Source: Prochlorococcus sp. AG-355-N18
GTDB taxonomy: Bacteria > Cyanobacteriota > Cyanobacteriia > PCC-6307 > Cyanobiaceae
Length of the DNA: 64,000 nt
Assembly: GCA_003278535.1 (NCBI GenBank)
Contig: QCEG01000001.1
Coordinates: 186,001 to 250,000, forward strand
Direction of reading: 5' to 3'
Both the position numbers and the translations under genes were made by a program. The notes beneath the pieces were generated by a model, which was not told the DNA's origin, ran no database searches, and was given only the letters and a program-made list of their open reading frames with translations. Positions 30,250 through 39,607 of this stretch are shown piece after piece (position 1 is the stretch's first letter; each line of letters opens with the position of its first letter).

Positions 30250-31080
30250 ATGAGTTTAGAAATATATTGGAAAAAAGCACTAGTGCAAACTCAATTATCA
30301 ATTGATGACGAATCGTTACATCCTCTCAAAACTGATATTATTACGAGAGATTTATATTTAAAAGACGACTTCATAATTAGGAAACTCGATACTTCAAAAT
30401 TTAATAAAAAAAAATTTTATGGTCCTAAGCAGAATCCATTTTGTCCCTGGGAAAAGATACTAGAAATTGATAAAATCGGTGATAATCATCAACTAATATT
30501 AAATAAGTACCCTGTACAAAAAGGTCATATTTTACTTATTACAAATGAATGGAAACCTCAAAATGGATGGTTAGATATTAAAGATTGGAGAGCGATACAA
30601 CAAGTTAATAAAGATACTAGTGGATTATGGTTTTTCAATAGTTCTCCAATTGCAGGTGCAAGTCAACCTCACAGGCATTTTCAACTTCTGCGTAGATCTA
30701 GAGGTGAGATATCATGCCCTAGAGAAAAGTGGTTTTTAAACATGAACTCATATCAAGATAATAATAGTAAGCTTAAAAAAAATATTATTGTATCCAAATT
30801 TAATTTTTTAGAAAATTCATCATCTCTTTTTGAATTTTATTTAGAATTATGCATGAAATTAGGACTTGGGGATCCTGTCAGGGATAAGAAACCAATACAT
30901 CCTTACAATATTTTAATAACTAATAAATGGATCGCTCTTATTAAGAGAAATAAAGATCATATCCATGGTTTCAGTATTAATGGTTTAGGATTTGCAGGAT
31001 ATCTATTAGTAACTGAAAAATCAAATATCAGTTATTTAAAGAAATTTGGCCCTGAAAAACTTCTAGAAAGTTTTGTTTGA
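30250..31080 (+). CDS. ATP adenylyltransferase / Ap4A phosphorylase-like HIT-superfamily protein
   Basis: 276 aa. Resembles the GalT/HIT-like Ap4A phosphorylases: KQNPFCPWEKILEI, HQLILNKYPVQKGHILLIT, and the catalytic histidine triad variant QPHRHFQLLRR (about 139-149). C-terminal part carries HPYNILITNKWIALI. Such enzymes split Ap4A with phosphate into ATP and ADP. Length and motif order fit. Sulfate or other nucleotide substrates are possible. Confidence 0.83.
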   Translation: MSLEIYWKKALVQTQLSIDDESLHPLKTDIITRDLYLKDDFIIRKLDTSKFNKKKFYGPKQNPFCPWEKILEIDKIGDNHQLILNKYPVQKGHILLITNEWKPQNGWLDIKDWRAIQQVNKDTSGLWFFNSSPIAGASQPHRHFQLLRRSRGEISCPREKWFLNMNSYQDNNSKLKKNIIVSKFNFLENSSSLFEFYLELCMKLGLGDPVRDKKPIHPYNILITNKWIALIKRNKDHIHGFSINGLGFAGYLLVTEKSNISYLKKFGPEKLLESFV

Positions 31081-31083
31081 ACA

Positions 31084-31305
31084 CTAGTTAGTTACTTCAA
31101 CTTCTTTATCCCTTTTTATTTGGCTTTCTAGAACTTCTATAGATGCTGTTATAGATGCGATTTTACGTTCAAGTGAGTCTTTAATATAATTAAGCATTTC
31201 TAATTTCTTATTTTGATAAAAACTCTTTTTTTCTTTAGATGACTTGAAATTACAATTTAACATTTTTGTTTGATTATAAAAAGATACTTCATTGACTTGT
31301 GACAT
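31084..31305 (-). CDS. Small hypothetical coiled-coil-like protein (73 aa)
   Basis: 73 aa, basic, no membrane segment. The C-terminal half (about 35-70, YIKDSLERKIASITASIEVLESQIKRDKE) has heptad-like spacing suggesting a helix or coiled coil. No family recognised. It converges on the Ap4A-phosphorylase-like gene with 3 nt between them and is divergent from the RHH-J gene. The frame choice is supported by the lack of any competing ORF. Confidence 0.55.
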   Translation of the reverse strand: MSQVNEVSFYNQTKMLNCNFKSSKEKKSFYQNKKLEMLNYIKDSLERKIASITASIEVLESQIKRDKEVEVTN

Positions 31306-31406
31306 AAAAATAAATTGGTTTTAATTTAAAAACAATATTACATATGGACTTTCAATTTTTTTTGAATAAAATTAAATAAATTCCTTACTATTAAAGAAAA
31401 AAATTA

Positions 31407-32417
31407 TTGAATATTCCTGAAAATTCAAATACAAAAAGAATTTCAATTGATTTACCTAAGGAACTAATTTCCAGGTTTGATCAATTACGAAAAGAGTGGG
31501 GATTTAGAGCAAGAGGACCTGTAATAGAAAAGATACTAAAAGAACTTCTTCAAGAAGATGATTTACTACCTAAGAATCAACAGCAAGAAATAGACTTTAA
31601 CGAGAAGAATAATAATGAAAATTTGAGTATTGATGAAGATACTGCATTGGTATTAATTAAATCAGAAGTTAAAAATGAAGTTAATGAGATATTTTTGAAA
31701 AAAAGAGTTTCAAATAACAATCAATATAATGAAAAAGCTAACTCAAACATAAGCCTTCCCAATTTTGTTGAAAAAAAAGTAAAGAATCTAAGAAGAAGTA
31801 TTAATAGTGAAAAATCAAATGAGAATATTAATGATATTCAAATTAATACAATTAAAGAAACTGAATTAATAAAATGTCGAATTGAGTTAATTAGTCATTG
31901 GAAAACCTTATATGGATCAGTTCCTAATGATCATGTAGTAGAAGCTTCTATGGATTGGTTTGGAAGGGATATATGGCCAAATCTTGAAGGAACTGAAAAT
32001 CTACCATTTACATGGAGTGCAGCCAATAAATTAATGTCTGAATTATGCCCATTTTGGATAAAGAAAAATCCATCCCTTGAAATTGTTTTATTAATGATTG
32101 GCGTTTTAGAAGACCCTTTTGCAACATCAGATCTAGTTAATAGGATACCAACTCTTATGAGAAGGTTTGTAAGTAGTTTTAAGCGAAATAACAGATCAAA
32201 TTCATTTGAAACGTTGGACTCAACGATGACAGTACATGGAGCACTTAAATTATTGAATTTATCAACATCCGCAGGATCAGCTCATACGTTTCGTAAAATT
32301 AGGGAGGCCTATAAATCAATTGCCTTAGAGACGCATCCAGATGCTGGAGGATCAACAGATCAAATGAGAAAATTAAATGAAGCGTATCAATTGCTAAAAA
32401 ATCTATATAGAAAATAA
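31407..32417 (+). CDS. Ribbon-helix-helix / J-domain fusion protein
   Basis: 336 aa from TTG at 31407 (no ATG upstream of the conserved-looking N-terminus). Residues about 9-45 (TKRISIDLPKELISRFDQL, then GPVIEKILKELL) look like an Arc/MetJ-type ribbon-helix-helix DNA-binding domain. A low-complexity Asn/Glu/Lys-rich linker follows, then a globular part (about 150-270, SHWKTLYGSVPNDHVVEASMDWFGRDIW) of unknown type, and a C-terminal J domain (about 276-336) with the HPD triad in ETHPDAGGSTDQMRKLNEAYQLL. It would therefore couple DNA binding to Hsp70 recruitment. Palindromic repeats begin 10 nt after its stop. Confidence 0.78.
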   Translation: MNIPENSNTKRISIDLPKELISRFDQLRKEWGFRARGPVIEKILKELLQEDDLLPKNQQQEIDFNEKNNNENLSIDEDTALVLIKSEVKNEVNEIFLKKRVSNNNQYNEKANSNISLPNFVEKKVKNLRRSINSEKSNENINDIQINTIKETELIKCRIELISHWKTLYGSVPNDHVVEASMDWFGRDIWPNLEGTENLPFTWSAANKLMSELCPFWIKKNPSLEIVLLMIGVLEDPFATSDLVNRIPTLMRRFVSSFKRNNRSNSFETLDSTMTVHGALKLLNLSTSAGSAHTFRKIREAYKSIALETHPDAGGSTDQMRKLNEAYQLLKNLYRK

Positions 32418-32426
32418 TATACATAT

Positions 32427-32475
32427 TCTTATATAAGACTTATTATAAGTCTTTTGAAAAGTCTCACATAAGATT
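32427..32475 (+). repeat. Palindromic repeat copy 1
   Basis: Starts with the perfect 12-mer palindrome TCTTATATAAGA (32427-32438), then AAGACTTA-TTA-TAAGTCTT (32435-32453) and the block TATAAGTCTT-N6-AGTCTCA (32444-32466). By eye 36 of 49 positions match copy 3 at 33120 in the same orientation. Confidence 0.7.
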
Positions 32476-32595
32476 ACTGAGAAGGGTAAAATTGTTTCCC
32501 TTCAGCAACTAACTATTATTAAAAAATATTGAAGCAAATATTAAATACTAGTTGAAATAAAAAATTTACTTTTAAAAATTTAGTGGTATTTTGTT

Positions 32596-32637
32596 TCTCA
32601 TATGAGACTAAATATAAGTCTTATATGTAGTCTCATA
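32596..32637 (+). repeat. Palindromic repeat copy 2 (nested palindromes)
   Basis: Contains TCTCATATGAGA (32596-32607, perfect), a 10-bp inverted repeat TATGAGACTA/TAGTCTCATA (32601-32610 and 32628-32637) and, in its loop, ATATAAG-T-CTTATAT (32612-32626). The block TATAAGTCTT-N6-AGTCTCA (32613-32635) is identical outside N6 to that of copy 1. Confidence 0.7.
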
Positions 32638-32824
32638 ATAGATAAGTACGATAAAGAAATTTGTCAATTTGAACAGTCCTTTCCCAAACTGCTTAATGCC
32701 TGGGAAATTTAAAATTTGATAAATAGAAAATTTTTGTCCTTTTAATGTCCAAGAAAAAAATAATAGTTAAAAAGTATTGATATTATTAACTTTTAAATCC
32801 TGCTGTACTGCCTTAAAGACAGTA

Positions 32825-33085
32825 CTACTTGGATTGAAGCTTTTCAATGGCTGTTTGTTTATCAATACTAGGGACATCACTTAATCCGTTAGCATCAAAC
32901 CAAGGTGCGCTAGCCCAATCAAAACCTTCGCCAAAAGTATTATCTGGTGCAGTTATATACCAGTGGCATGAAGCATCTGGTATGTCAACAGCACATTTTG
33001 ACCAATCATCTGACCACTGAGGGACTTGTACCCACAGCACTGATGACAGAAGCAGAGATAGCAAATTAATCATGAACTTTATCAT
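32825..33085 (-). CDS. Small exported hypothetical protein (86 aa)
   Basis: 86 aa with a clear N-terminal signal peptide (MIKFMINLLSLLLSSVLWVQV, about 20 residues, ATG at 33085 or at 33073). The mature part of about 65 residues is acidic and rich in Trp (WSDDWSKC, CHWYITAPDN, FDWASAPWFDANG) with two cysteines that could form a disulfide in the periplasm. No family recognised. It stands alone between repeat copies 2 and 3, separated from neighbours by long non-coding stretches, unusual for this genome. Confidence 0.65.
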   Translation of the reverse strand: MIKFMINLLSLLLSSVLWVQVPQWSDDWSKCAVDIPDASCHWYITAPDNTFGEGFDWASAPWFDANGLSDVPSIDKQTAIEKLQSK

Positions 33086-33119
33086 ACTACATTAACTACT
33101 ATTATAGGATTATTATCTA

Positions 33120-33168
33120 TCTTATATAAGAATTATACATAGACTCGTTTATAGTCTCATATAATATT
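33120..33168 (+). repeat. Palindromic repeat copy 3
   Basis: Begins with the same perfect 12-mer TCTTATATAAGA (33120-33131) as copy 1 and ends with AGTCTCATATAATATT. The middle is diverged (ACATAGACTC-N6-AGTCTCA). Copies 1 and 3 lie 693 nt apart in direct orientation and bracket the exported-protein gene. Confidence 0.65.
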
Positions 33169-33178
33169 AGTAATACAC

Positions 33179-35623
33179 TTAATTCCTCAATTTAGTGTTA
33201 AAACATTTTTCAACATTAGAAATTATATTAGAATGAATTGATGTAATGTCAGAGTCCAGTAATGTTTTATCTTTATCTCTATAAGATAATCTAAATGTAT
33301 AACTTATATGATCATCTCCAAATTTAGTATCTTCAAAAACATCAAGTAATTTTACATCCTCTAAGAGATTCTTTCCTGTTTTTCTTATTTGTGATGTAAT
33401 TTCGCTAATTAAAAATTTCTTATTGAAAACAAAATTTATATCCCTTTCCATTTTCGGAACAATTGGGAATTGCTTATATATTGGAATCCATTTATTTTTT
33501 CTTGTACTAGCTCCCAAGAGGTTAGAAACATTTATGTTAAATAAATAAACTTTTTTTAATGACTTCTTTTCTAATATTAGTTTGGGATGTATTTCACCAA
33601 AATAACCTGCATCTTTCCCTTCAATAAATAATTTAGCTGTTCTTCCTGGATGAAGAAAATCAATTGAATCAGTCGGTTTATCATCAATTTTAATGTTCAA
33701 AGATGATAAAGCCTCCTTTAACTTTCCTCTGGCCTGGTAATAATTAAGATCGTTATCCTTACCCGAATCTATCCATTTTCCAAATTTTTTATTTCCATAA
33801 ATTGCACCATTCAGAACTTCTTCTTGAATGAACTCAGTTTCCTTTTTAAAAACATTTCCAATTTCAAATATATAACAACTTGCTTGTCCAGCTTTTATAT
33901 TACGGTTCACAATCTCCAAATGTTCTTTCCAGATATTATCTCTAAGACAGCTTGTTTCTAATAATAAAGGATTAGAAATCTTTATAAGTTTTTCATCATC
34001 ATCAGAAACAAGAGAGTAGCTTAGTACCTCGTTAAAACCATTTTCTATAAAACCATTTTTTACTTTTCTCAATGCCAACTGTTCTGATGACAATTTTCCA
34101 GGCTTAATTGGATTAGGAAGTTTTAAGTCGAATCTGTCATACCCTATTAATCTAGCTATTTCTTCAATTAAATCTATTTCTCTTGTTAAATCATGTGATC
34201 TATTAGGAATTACTGCTACATCCCAGCCATATTCTTTATTCTTTAAAGTACAACCTATGAGTGTTAATTTATCAACTATTTCATTATCAGATAGATTTCT
34301 TTTTTCAAATTGATCATTAATTATTAATGGACCAAGAATTTTATGTATTCGATTTCTCCGTAGTTTAATAAATATATCCTCATTACTTATTAAATTTGAA
34401 GTATTGATGATTGGTGAATTAATAGAAAAATATTCTTCTAAAAGATTAATTGCCCTGGTTACTGCACTTATTGTATTTTTTGATGAAATCCCTTTTTCAT
34501 ACCTGCTGCTAGATTCTGTTCTTATGCCAACCGCCTTGGAAGATTTTCTTATAGTAACTGGATTAAAAACAGCACCTTCAAGGTAAATAGATGAGGTAGT
34601 ATTACTTACAGAAGTCTCTAAACCTCCTATAACCCCAGCAATAGCTACCGGTTTATCACAACAAGTAATAACTGTGATATTGTCATTTAAATCATATTCT
34701 TTACCATCCAAGCAAATAAGGCTTTCATTATACTTGCCTTTTCTTACAGAGAAATCTTCTGGAGAAACTTCCTTACCAATTAAGTTTGACAGTTTATCTT
34801 TATCAAACGCATGCAAAGGTTGACCTTGTTCTAAAAGAATATAATTTGTCAAATCAACGAGAAGATTAATAGATTTTATACCTGATTTTTCTATACGGTC
34901 TTTAAGCCAATTTGGCGATAATTTCTCTCCATTTACTCCATCAATGCAGCTTATTGTATAAATGCAATTGGATTCTATAGCCTCTGGACAAAGTTTAATT
35001 CCCTTAAGTAAATGAATATCGTATTTATGGTTTAATTCTGGAAAATTTAATGTGGATTCTAAAAGGGCAGAAATTTCACGGGCTATACCTATAACTGACA
35101 TTCCATCAGGTCTATTAGCTGTAATGGCTAAATCATATATAAAATCATTTAATTCAAGCAAGTCAGACCCTGGAGTGCCCAATTCATGTTTTAGAGCCAA
35201 ATCTTCATCAATGATCTCTATCCCCTCGCTAGAGTCCTCTAAACCCAGTTCCTGCATTGAACATATCATTCCTTCACTCATAACACCTCTAATTTCACTT
35301 CTTTTAATAGCTAAATCAACTGCATTTAATTTCGCTCCGACAGTAGCAACATAAACATGAATATTTGGTTTAATATTGCTCGCACCACAGATAATTTGTA
35401 AATTCTTTGAATTACCAATATCGACTTGGCAAATTGAAAGTTTGTCAGATCCTTCGTGTTTTAAAACAGATAATACCTTACCTAAAACAACACCATTTAC
35501 ATTTTTTGAACAATCTTCTAATGATTCAACCTCAAATCCACCAATAGACAATTTCTCAGAGAGATCTTCAGGGCTAGAAGTAATTTCTACTAAATTTTTT
35601 AACCAATTTTGAGAAACTTTCAT
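33179..35623 (-). CDS. pheT: Phenylalanyl-tRNA synthetase beta subunit
   Basis: 814 aa, the usual PheT length. N-terminal tRNA-binding OB fold (about 40-150, VLSVLKHEGSDKLSICQVDIG in part, ICGASNI), B3/B4 editing region, B5 domain (about 420-495; IPNRSHDLTREIDLIEEIARLIGYD in part) and the C-terminal anticodon-binding ferredoxin-like domain (about 720-814; KQFPIVPKMERDINFVF, YRDKDKTLLDSDI). With PheS it charges tRNA-Phe. It is divergent from rpmG. Confidence 0.96.
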   Translation of the reverse strand: MKVSQNWLKNLVEITSSPEDLSEKLSIGGFEVESLEDCSKNVNGVVLGKVLSVLKHEGSDKLSICQVDIGNSKNLQIICGASNIKPNIHVYVATVGAKLNAVDLAIKRSEIRGVMSEGMICSMQELGLEDSSEGIEIIDEDLALKHELGTPGSDLLELNDFIYDLAITANRPDGMSVIGIAREISALLESTLNFPELNHKYDIHLLKGIKLCPEAIESNCIYTISCIDGVNGEKLSPNWLKDRIEKSGIKSINLLVDLTNYILLEQGQPLHAFDKDKLSNLIGKEVSPEDFSVRKGKYNESLICLDGKEYDLNDNITVITCCDKPVAIAGVIGGLETSVSNTTSSIYLEGAVFNPVTIRKSSKAVGIRTESSSRYEKGISSKNTISAVTRAINLLEEYFSINSPIINTSNLISNEDIFIKLRRNRIHKILGPLIINDQFEKRNLSDNEIVDKLTLIGCTLKNKEYGWDVAVIPNRSHDLTREIDLIEEIARLIGYDRFDLKLPNPIKPGKLSSEQLALRKVKNGFIENGFNEVLSYSLVSDDDEKLIKISNPLLLETSCLRDNIWKEHLEIVNRNIKAGQASCYIFEIGNVFKKETEFIQEEVLNGAIYGNKKFGKWIDSGKDNDLNYYQARGKLKEALSSLNIKIDDKPTDSIDFLHPGRTAKLFIEGKDAGYFGEIHPKLILEKKSLKKVYLFNINVSNLLGASTRKNKWIPIYKQFPIVPKMERDINFVFNKKFLISEITSQIRKTGKNLLEDVKLLDVFEDTKFGDDHISYTFRLSYRDKDKTLLDSDITSIHSNIISNVEKCFNTKLRN

Positions 35624-35724
35624 ATATATTTTTTAATCAATGATAATAAAAGAAATGAGTATATCTTCAAAAAAGTTTGTTGAAGATGTACAATAGAAAA
35701 TTATACAACAAAGTATTAATTAAA

Positions 35725-35919
35725 ATGGCGAAAAAAGGGACAAGAGTTGTAGTGACCCTGGAATGTACTGAAGCTAGGACAAGCACAGATCCTAAGAGAT
35801 CAAATGGTGTCTCAAGATATACTACTGAAAAGAATCGTAGAAATACAACCGAAAGATTAGAACTAAAAAAGTTTAATCCTCATTTAAACAGAATGACAAT
35901 TCACAAAGAAATTAAGTAA
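35725..35919 (+). CDS. rpmG: 50S ribosomal protein L33
   Basis: 64 aa from ATG 35725 ([17 protein letters not shown]); an upstream in-frame ATG at 35677 would add 16 residues foreign to L33. The ending [14 protein letters not shown] and [11 protein letters not shown] are classic for the cyanobacterial and plastid L33. It is followed by rpsR after 17 nt. Confidence 0.96.
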   Translation: MAKKGTRVVVTLECTEARTSTDPKRSNGVSRYTTEKNRRNTTERLELKKFNPHLNRMTIHKEIK

Positions 35920-35936
35920 TCAAATCAAATTAAATC

Positions 35937-36158
35937 ATGACTAATTCAATTTTTAAAAAACAATTATCACCTATCAAACCAGGAGATCCTATTGACTATA
36001 AGGATGTAGAACTACTAAAAAAATTCATAACTGAGAGAGGCAAAATCCTACCAAGAAGAATGACAGGTTTAACCTCAAAGCAACAAAGAGATCTCACATT
36101 AGCTGTTAAGAGAGCCAGAATTGTAGCTCTTTTACCATTCGTAAATCCTGAAGGATAA
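35937..36158 (+). CDS. rpsR: 30S ribosomal protein S18
   Basis: 73 aa. [27 protein letters not shown] and [20 protein letters not shown] (both given as pattern, not in full) are the S18 core that binds S6 on the small subunit. Co-transcribed with rpmG, as in plastids. The downstream RNB exonuclease gene begins 45 nt later. Confidence 0.97.
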   Translation: MTNSIFKKQLSPIKPGDPIDYKDVELLKKFITERGKILPRRMTGLTSKQQRDLTLAVKRARIVALLPFVNPEG

Positions 36159-36203
36159 CTTCATATTAAATATAGTTGGCACTATAATTAATAACTCAAA
36201 TAT

Positions 36204-37388
36204 TTGAAAGATTTAACTTATTTAAAAACATATATTATTGACTCTGATGATCCACATGAGGTCGATGACGCTATTTCATTAGAAATAAAAGAAGGAAATA
36301 AAAAAAATTTATGGATACATATTAGTAATCCATGCAAACTCTTTTTGCATGACTCTGATGTTGATTTAAATGCTAGAAAGAGAAATAGCAGTTTATATTT
36401 AATTGATCAATATGTCCCAATGCTTCCTAAGGATATTCTTGAAAAGGCAAATCTAGCTCAAAATAAAGTTTCAGAAACTATTAGTGCAGCAATAGAATTC
36501 AATGACGATGGATCAATAAATAAATATGAAATAACTGAAGCAATAATAAAACCAAAATATCAATTAACATATGAAGATGCAAATGAAATATTAGAAATAG
36601 AACCCAAAGAAGAAATAGAATTAATTGAGATTAAAAATTTATTAAAAAAAAGTATTACATTCAGAAAGAAACAAGGAGCAATTATTTTTGAAAGTCCTAA
36701 TAACAAAATTAAATTATATGAGGATAAGATTATACTAACTAAATTAGAGAAAACAATATCACAAATTATAGTTGCAGAATCAATGATATTAATGGGTTAT
36801 GTAACAAGTTTATTTATAGATAAATATGATTTAGCGGCTGCATTTAGGATACAAAAAATAAACTGCAATCCATCTGAAATACTAGATAGATACAATGATA
36901 GTATTATTAAATATATAATATTAAAACAATATATGGGAAGAAGTTACATAACTACTAAGCCAGGAATTCATGAATCATTAGGCCTTAAAATGTATGTACA
37001 ATGTACATCTCCATTAAGAAGATATCTTGATTTAATTATACAAAGGCAAGTCTATAACAAAATTAATAATTACGAAGTTCTAAGTAAAGATTCAGTCTCT
37101 AAGATTATTGATTATTCAAAAAATAGACAATTAGAGAATAATAATATATTTAAAAATGATAAATTTAAGTATTTAAAATTATTTTTTAAGAATGAAAAGA
37201 AACCTTTTTATAAAATAATATTTGTTAAGTGGATTAATCATAAAAAAAATATTGCTTTGGTTTATTTTTCTGATTATACACTAGAAATACTAATTACTCT
37301 TTTTGTATCAATAGAAATATATAGTAATAAAATATATAAAATTAAATATATTATAAATGATAGTAATCTTTTAGAATTTATATATTAA
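36204..37388 (+). CDS. RNB-domain exoribonuclease (RNase II/R family), short form
   Basis: 394 aa from TTG 36204. It begins almost directly with the catalytic RNB motif TYIIDSDDPHEVDDAISLE (residues 6-24), whose aspartates bind Mg2+, and later has CTSPLRRYLDLIIQRQ (about 270-285). The N-terminal cold-shock domains of RNase II/R are absent and the C-terminal region is short, without a recognisable full S1 domain. It should degrade RNA 3' to 5'. Following rpmG and rpsR, it may take part in rRNA or mRNA processing. A second RNB protein is encoded at 52033. Confidence 0.85.
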   Translation: MKDLTYLKTYIIDSDDPHEVDDAISLEIKEGNKKNLWIHISNPCKLFLHDSDVDLNARKRNSSLYLIDQYVPMLPKDILEKANLAQNKVSETISAAIEFNDDGSINKYEITEAIIKPKYQLTYEDANEILEIEPKEEIELIEIKNLLKKSITFRKKQGAIIFESPNNKIKLYEDKIILTKLEKTISQIIVAESMILMGYVTSLFIDKYDLAAAFRIQKINCNPSEILDRYNDSIIKYIILKQYMGRSYITTKPGIHESLGLKMYVQCTSPLRRYLDLIIQRQVYNKINNYEVLSKDSVSKIIDYSKNRQLENNNIFKNDKFKYLKLFFKNEKKPFYKIIFVKWINHKKNIALVYFSDYTLEILITLFVSIEIYSNKIYKIKYIINDSNLLEFIY

Positions 37389-37455
37389 TAAGATAATAAA
37401 TATAATGGATTGTTATTAGTTTAAAAATATTTGTTAGTATTAATAAAAAAGCTTT

Positions 37456-39000
37456 ATGACTTTTGTCATTACTACACCTTTATACTATGTTAATGATAAA
37501 CCTCATTTAGGAAGTGTATATACAACAATAATTTGTGACTCAATAGCTAGGTATAAAAGGCTTGCAGGTGAAGATGTTATTTTCATCACTGGTGTTGATG
37601 AACATGGTTTGAAAATACAAAGAACAGCTAATGAAAAGGGTATTGAACCAAAATCACATTGTGATGAAATCTCAGAAGTCTTTAATAATAATTGGAATGA
37701 TTGGAATATATCCTTTGACAAATTTATAAGAACAAGCTCAAAAAATCATGAATTTGTTGTTAATGAATTTTATGAAAGAGTAAAAGCATCAGATGATATC
37801 TATATGGGAGTTCAAAAAGGTTGGTATTGTGTCGGTTGTGAAGAATTTAAAGATAATCCAGAAAACTCATCAACATACAAGTGTCCAATACATCAAAAAA
37901 ATCTAGAATGGAAAAATGAAGAGAATCTCTTTTTTAGGCTTTCAAAATATCAAAAAGAAATCGAGAAAATAATAAACGAACCTTCTTTTATAGAGCCAAT
38001 AGAAAGAAAGAATGAAATTATAAATTTTGTTTCTAGAGGTTTAAAGGACTTTTCAATTTCAAGAACAAATGTTATATGGGGAATTCCAGTCCCTGGTTAC
38101 GATAACCATACCTTTTATGTGTGGTTTGATGCTTTACTTGGATATGTAAGTGCCATTAGTTCAGATGCGACAGAACATTCATTGGAAGAATCAATTAATA
38201 GAGGATGGCCAGCTGATGTTCATTTAATTGGTAAGGATATTCTGAGATTCCATGCTGTATATTGGCCTGCAATGCTCATTTCTGCCAAAATGAGAGTTCC
38301 TAAAAAGGTTTTTGGGCACGGATTTCTTACAAGAGAGGGGCAAAAAATGGGTAAAAGCTTAGGAAATGTACTCGACCCTGATTTATTACTTACAAAATAT
38401 GGAAATGATCCTGTAAGGTGGTACCTCATTAAAGACATATCATTAGGAAATGATGGAGATTTTCAAGATAAAAGATTTGTTGACATCATCAATAATGACT
38501 TAGCTAATACAATAGGTAATTTATTAAATAGAACATCATCTATGTCTAGAAAATGGTTTGATAATAAAGTGCCAAATAATGAAAAAATTTTAAGTGAAAA
38601 TAAATTAGAGAATTTTGCCAAAATTGCAGTTGAAAAATATATTTATAATTTTGATAACTACAAATTAGATTTAGCAGCTAATGAAGTACTTAGCTTAGCA
38701 ATTAATACAAACTTGTATTTGAATGATAATCAGCCATGGCTGCTAATAAAAGAGAAAAATAATCTACCTCTAGTTAGAGAAATTATTTATAACGTTTTAG
38801 AAAGTACCCGCATAATAGGATTATTATTACTACCTTTATTGCCCGAATTATCTACAAAAATTAATGAACAACTTGGCTCTATATTCAGAGAGGAAATTCC
38901 TTGGAAAAAACAATTAATTTGGGGATTATTAGTTAGCAACTCAAGTCTTCCTAAACCTACTCCAATCATAAATAAACTTGAGTATGAGCAAAAATTATAG
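37456..39000 (+). CDS. metG: Methionyl-tRNA synthetase
   Basis: 514 aa, short MetRS without C-terminal tRNA-binding dimerisation domain. TTPLYYVNDKPHLGSVYTT carries the HIGH equivalent (residues 4-22); KMGKSLGN is the KMSKS equivalent (near 298); a zinc knuckle WYCVGCEEF...KCPIHQ lies around 122-150. It charges both tRNA-Met species. Its last 17 nt overlap the lptC-like gene. Confidence 0.96.
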   Translation: MTFVITTPLYYVNDKPHLGSVYTTIICDSIARYKRLAGEDVIFITGVDEHGLKIQRTANEKGIEPKSHCDEISEVFNNNWNDWNISFDKFIRTSSKNHEFVVNEFYERVKASDDIYMGVQKGWYCVGCEEFKDNPENSSTYKCPIHQKNLEWKNEENLFFRLSKYQKEIEKIINEPSFIEPIERKNEIINFVSRGLKDFSISRTNVIWGIPVPGYDNHTFYVWFDALLGYVSAISSDATEHSLEESINRGWPADVHLIGKDILRFHAVYWPAMLISAKMRVPKKVFGHGFLTREGQKMGKSLGNVLDPDLLLTKYGNDPVRWYLIKDISLGNDGDFQDKRFVDIINNDLANTIGNLLNRTSSMSRKWFDNKVPNNEKILSENKLENFAKIAVEKYIYNFDNYKLDLAANEVLSLAINTNLYLNDNQPWLLIKEKNNLPLVREIIYNVLESTRIIGLLLLPLLPELSTKINEQLGSIFREEIPWKKQLIWGLLVSNSSLPKPTPIINKLEYEQKL

Positions 39001-39607
39001 ATTAATAATATTCCTTCCATTATTTATGCTTGGTTGCGCCCCAAATGTAATTGATGAAAATAAAGTTATACAAAAAATAGACAGTCTAGATATGACTATT
39101 TTTTCTAAAAGCGGAGATAAAATATATTCTATTACCAGTCCAAATTCAAGTTATGACAATATTGAATTAAAATTCGAATTAAAAAGTCCTATTATTAATA
39201 TTCTAAATGGGAAAGAAACTAAATATATTATTAGTTCAGAAGAATCTACATTATCAGACAATAATAAACTCTTGAAAATGAAGGGGAATGTTAAATTAAA
39301 AACCTTAAAAAAAAATGAGGATTTTTTAAATGCTGATAATTTTATTTGGGATATAGAAAATACTAATTATCTATTAGAGGGAAATATAAGATTTGAAAAT
39401 CAAAATATCATCTTAAATTCAGGAAAAGCCATATTGGGGGCAGATAACATAATTGAATTTTTCAATCCAGTAAAATATGTTATTAAAGATGAAAATAACG
39501 AAAATAAATATGAAATAAACTCAGAAAATGCTTTCTATAATTTAGATACTGAATCAGTAAGTTTTGAAGCAAAAGATAAAAGAGTTAAATCAATAATATA
39601 TTTTTAA
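38984..39607 (+). CDS. LptC-like lipoprotein (lipopolysaccharide export)
   Basis: 207 aa from ATG 38984; a TTG at 38978 is an alternative. N-terminal lipoprotein signal IIFLPLFMLGCAPN with lipobox cysteine (about residue 18), then a beta-rich domain typical of LptC (KLLKMKGNVKLKTL, ADNFIWDIENTNYLLEGNIRF, NSGKAILGADN). It would sit in the inner membrane facing the periplasm and help pass LPS to LptA. It starts within metG and its stop overlaps the convergent CCB-like gene by 4 nt. Confidence 0.8.
   Translation: MSKNYRLIIFLPLFMLGCAPNVIDENKVIQKIDSLDMTIFSKSGDKIYSITSPNSSYDNIELKFELKSPIINILNGKETKYIISSEESTLSDNNKLLKMKGNVKLKTLKKNEDFLNADNFIWDIENTNYLLEGNIRFENQNIILNSGKAILGADNIIEFFNPVKYVIKDENNENKYEINSENAFYNLDTESVSFEAKDKRVKSIIYF

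Larger units (their letters stand above)
32418..32824. other. 407-nt gene-free stretch with repeats and hairpins
   Basis: No plausible ORF on either strand. Holds two copies of the palindromic repeat family described separately, a hairpin GAAGGG/CCCTTC (32481-32486 and 32498-32503, loop AT-rich, one bulge extends it to 9 pairs), and a 7-bp hairpin TTTCCCA/TGGGAAA (32680-32686 and 32701-32707, 14-nt loop). A small RNA could be encoded here but no terminator with a clear T-run is visible. Confidence 0.5.
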
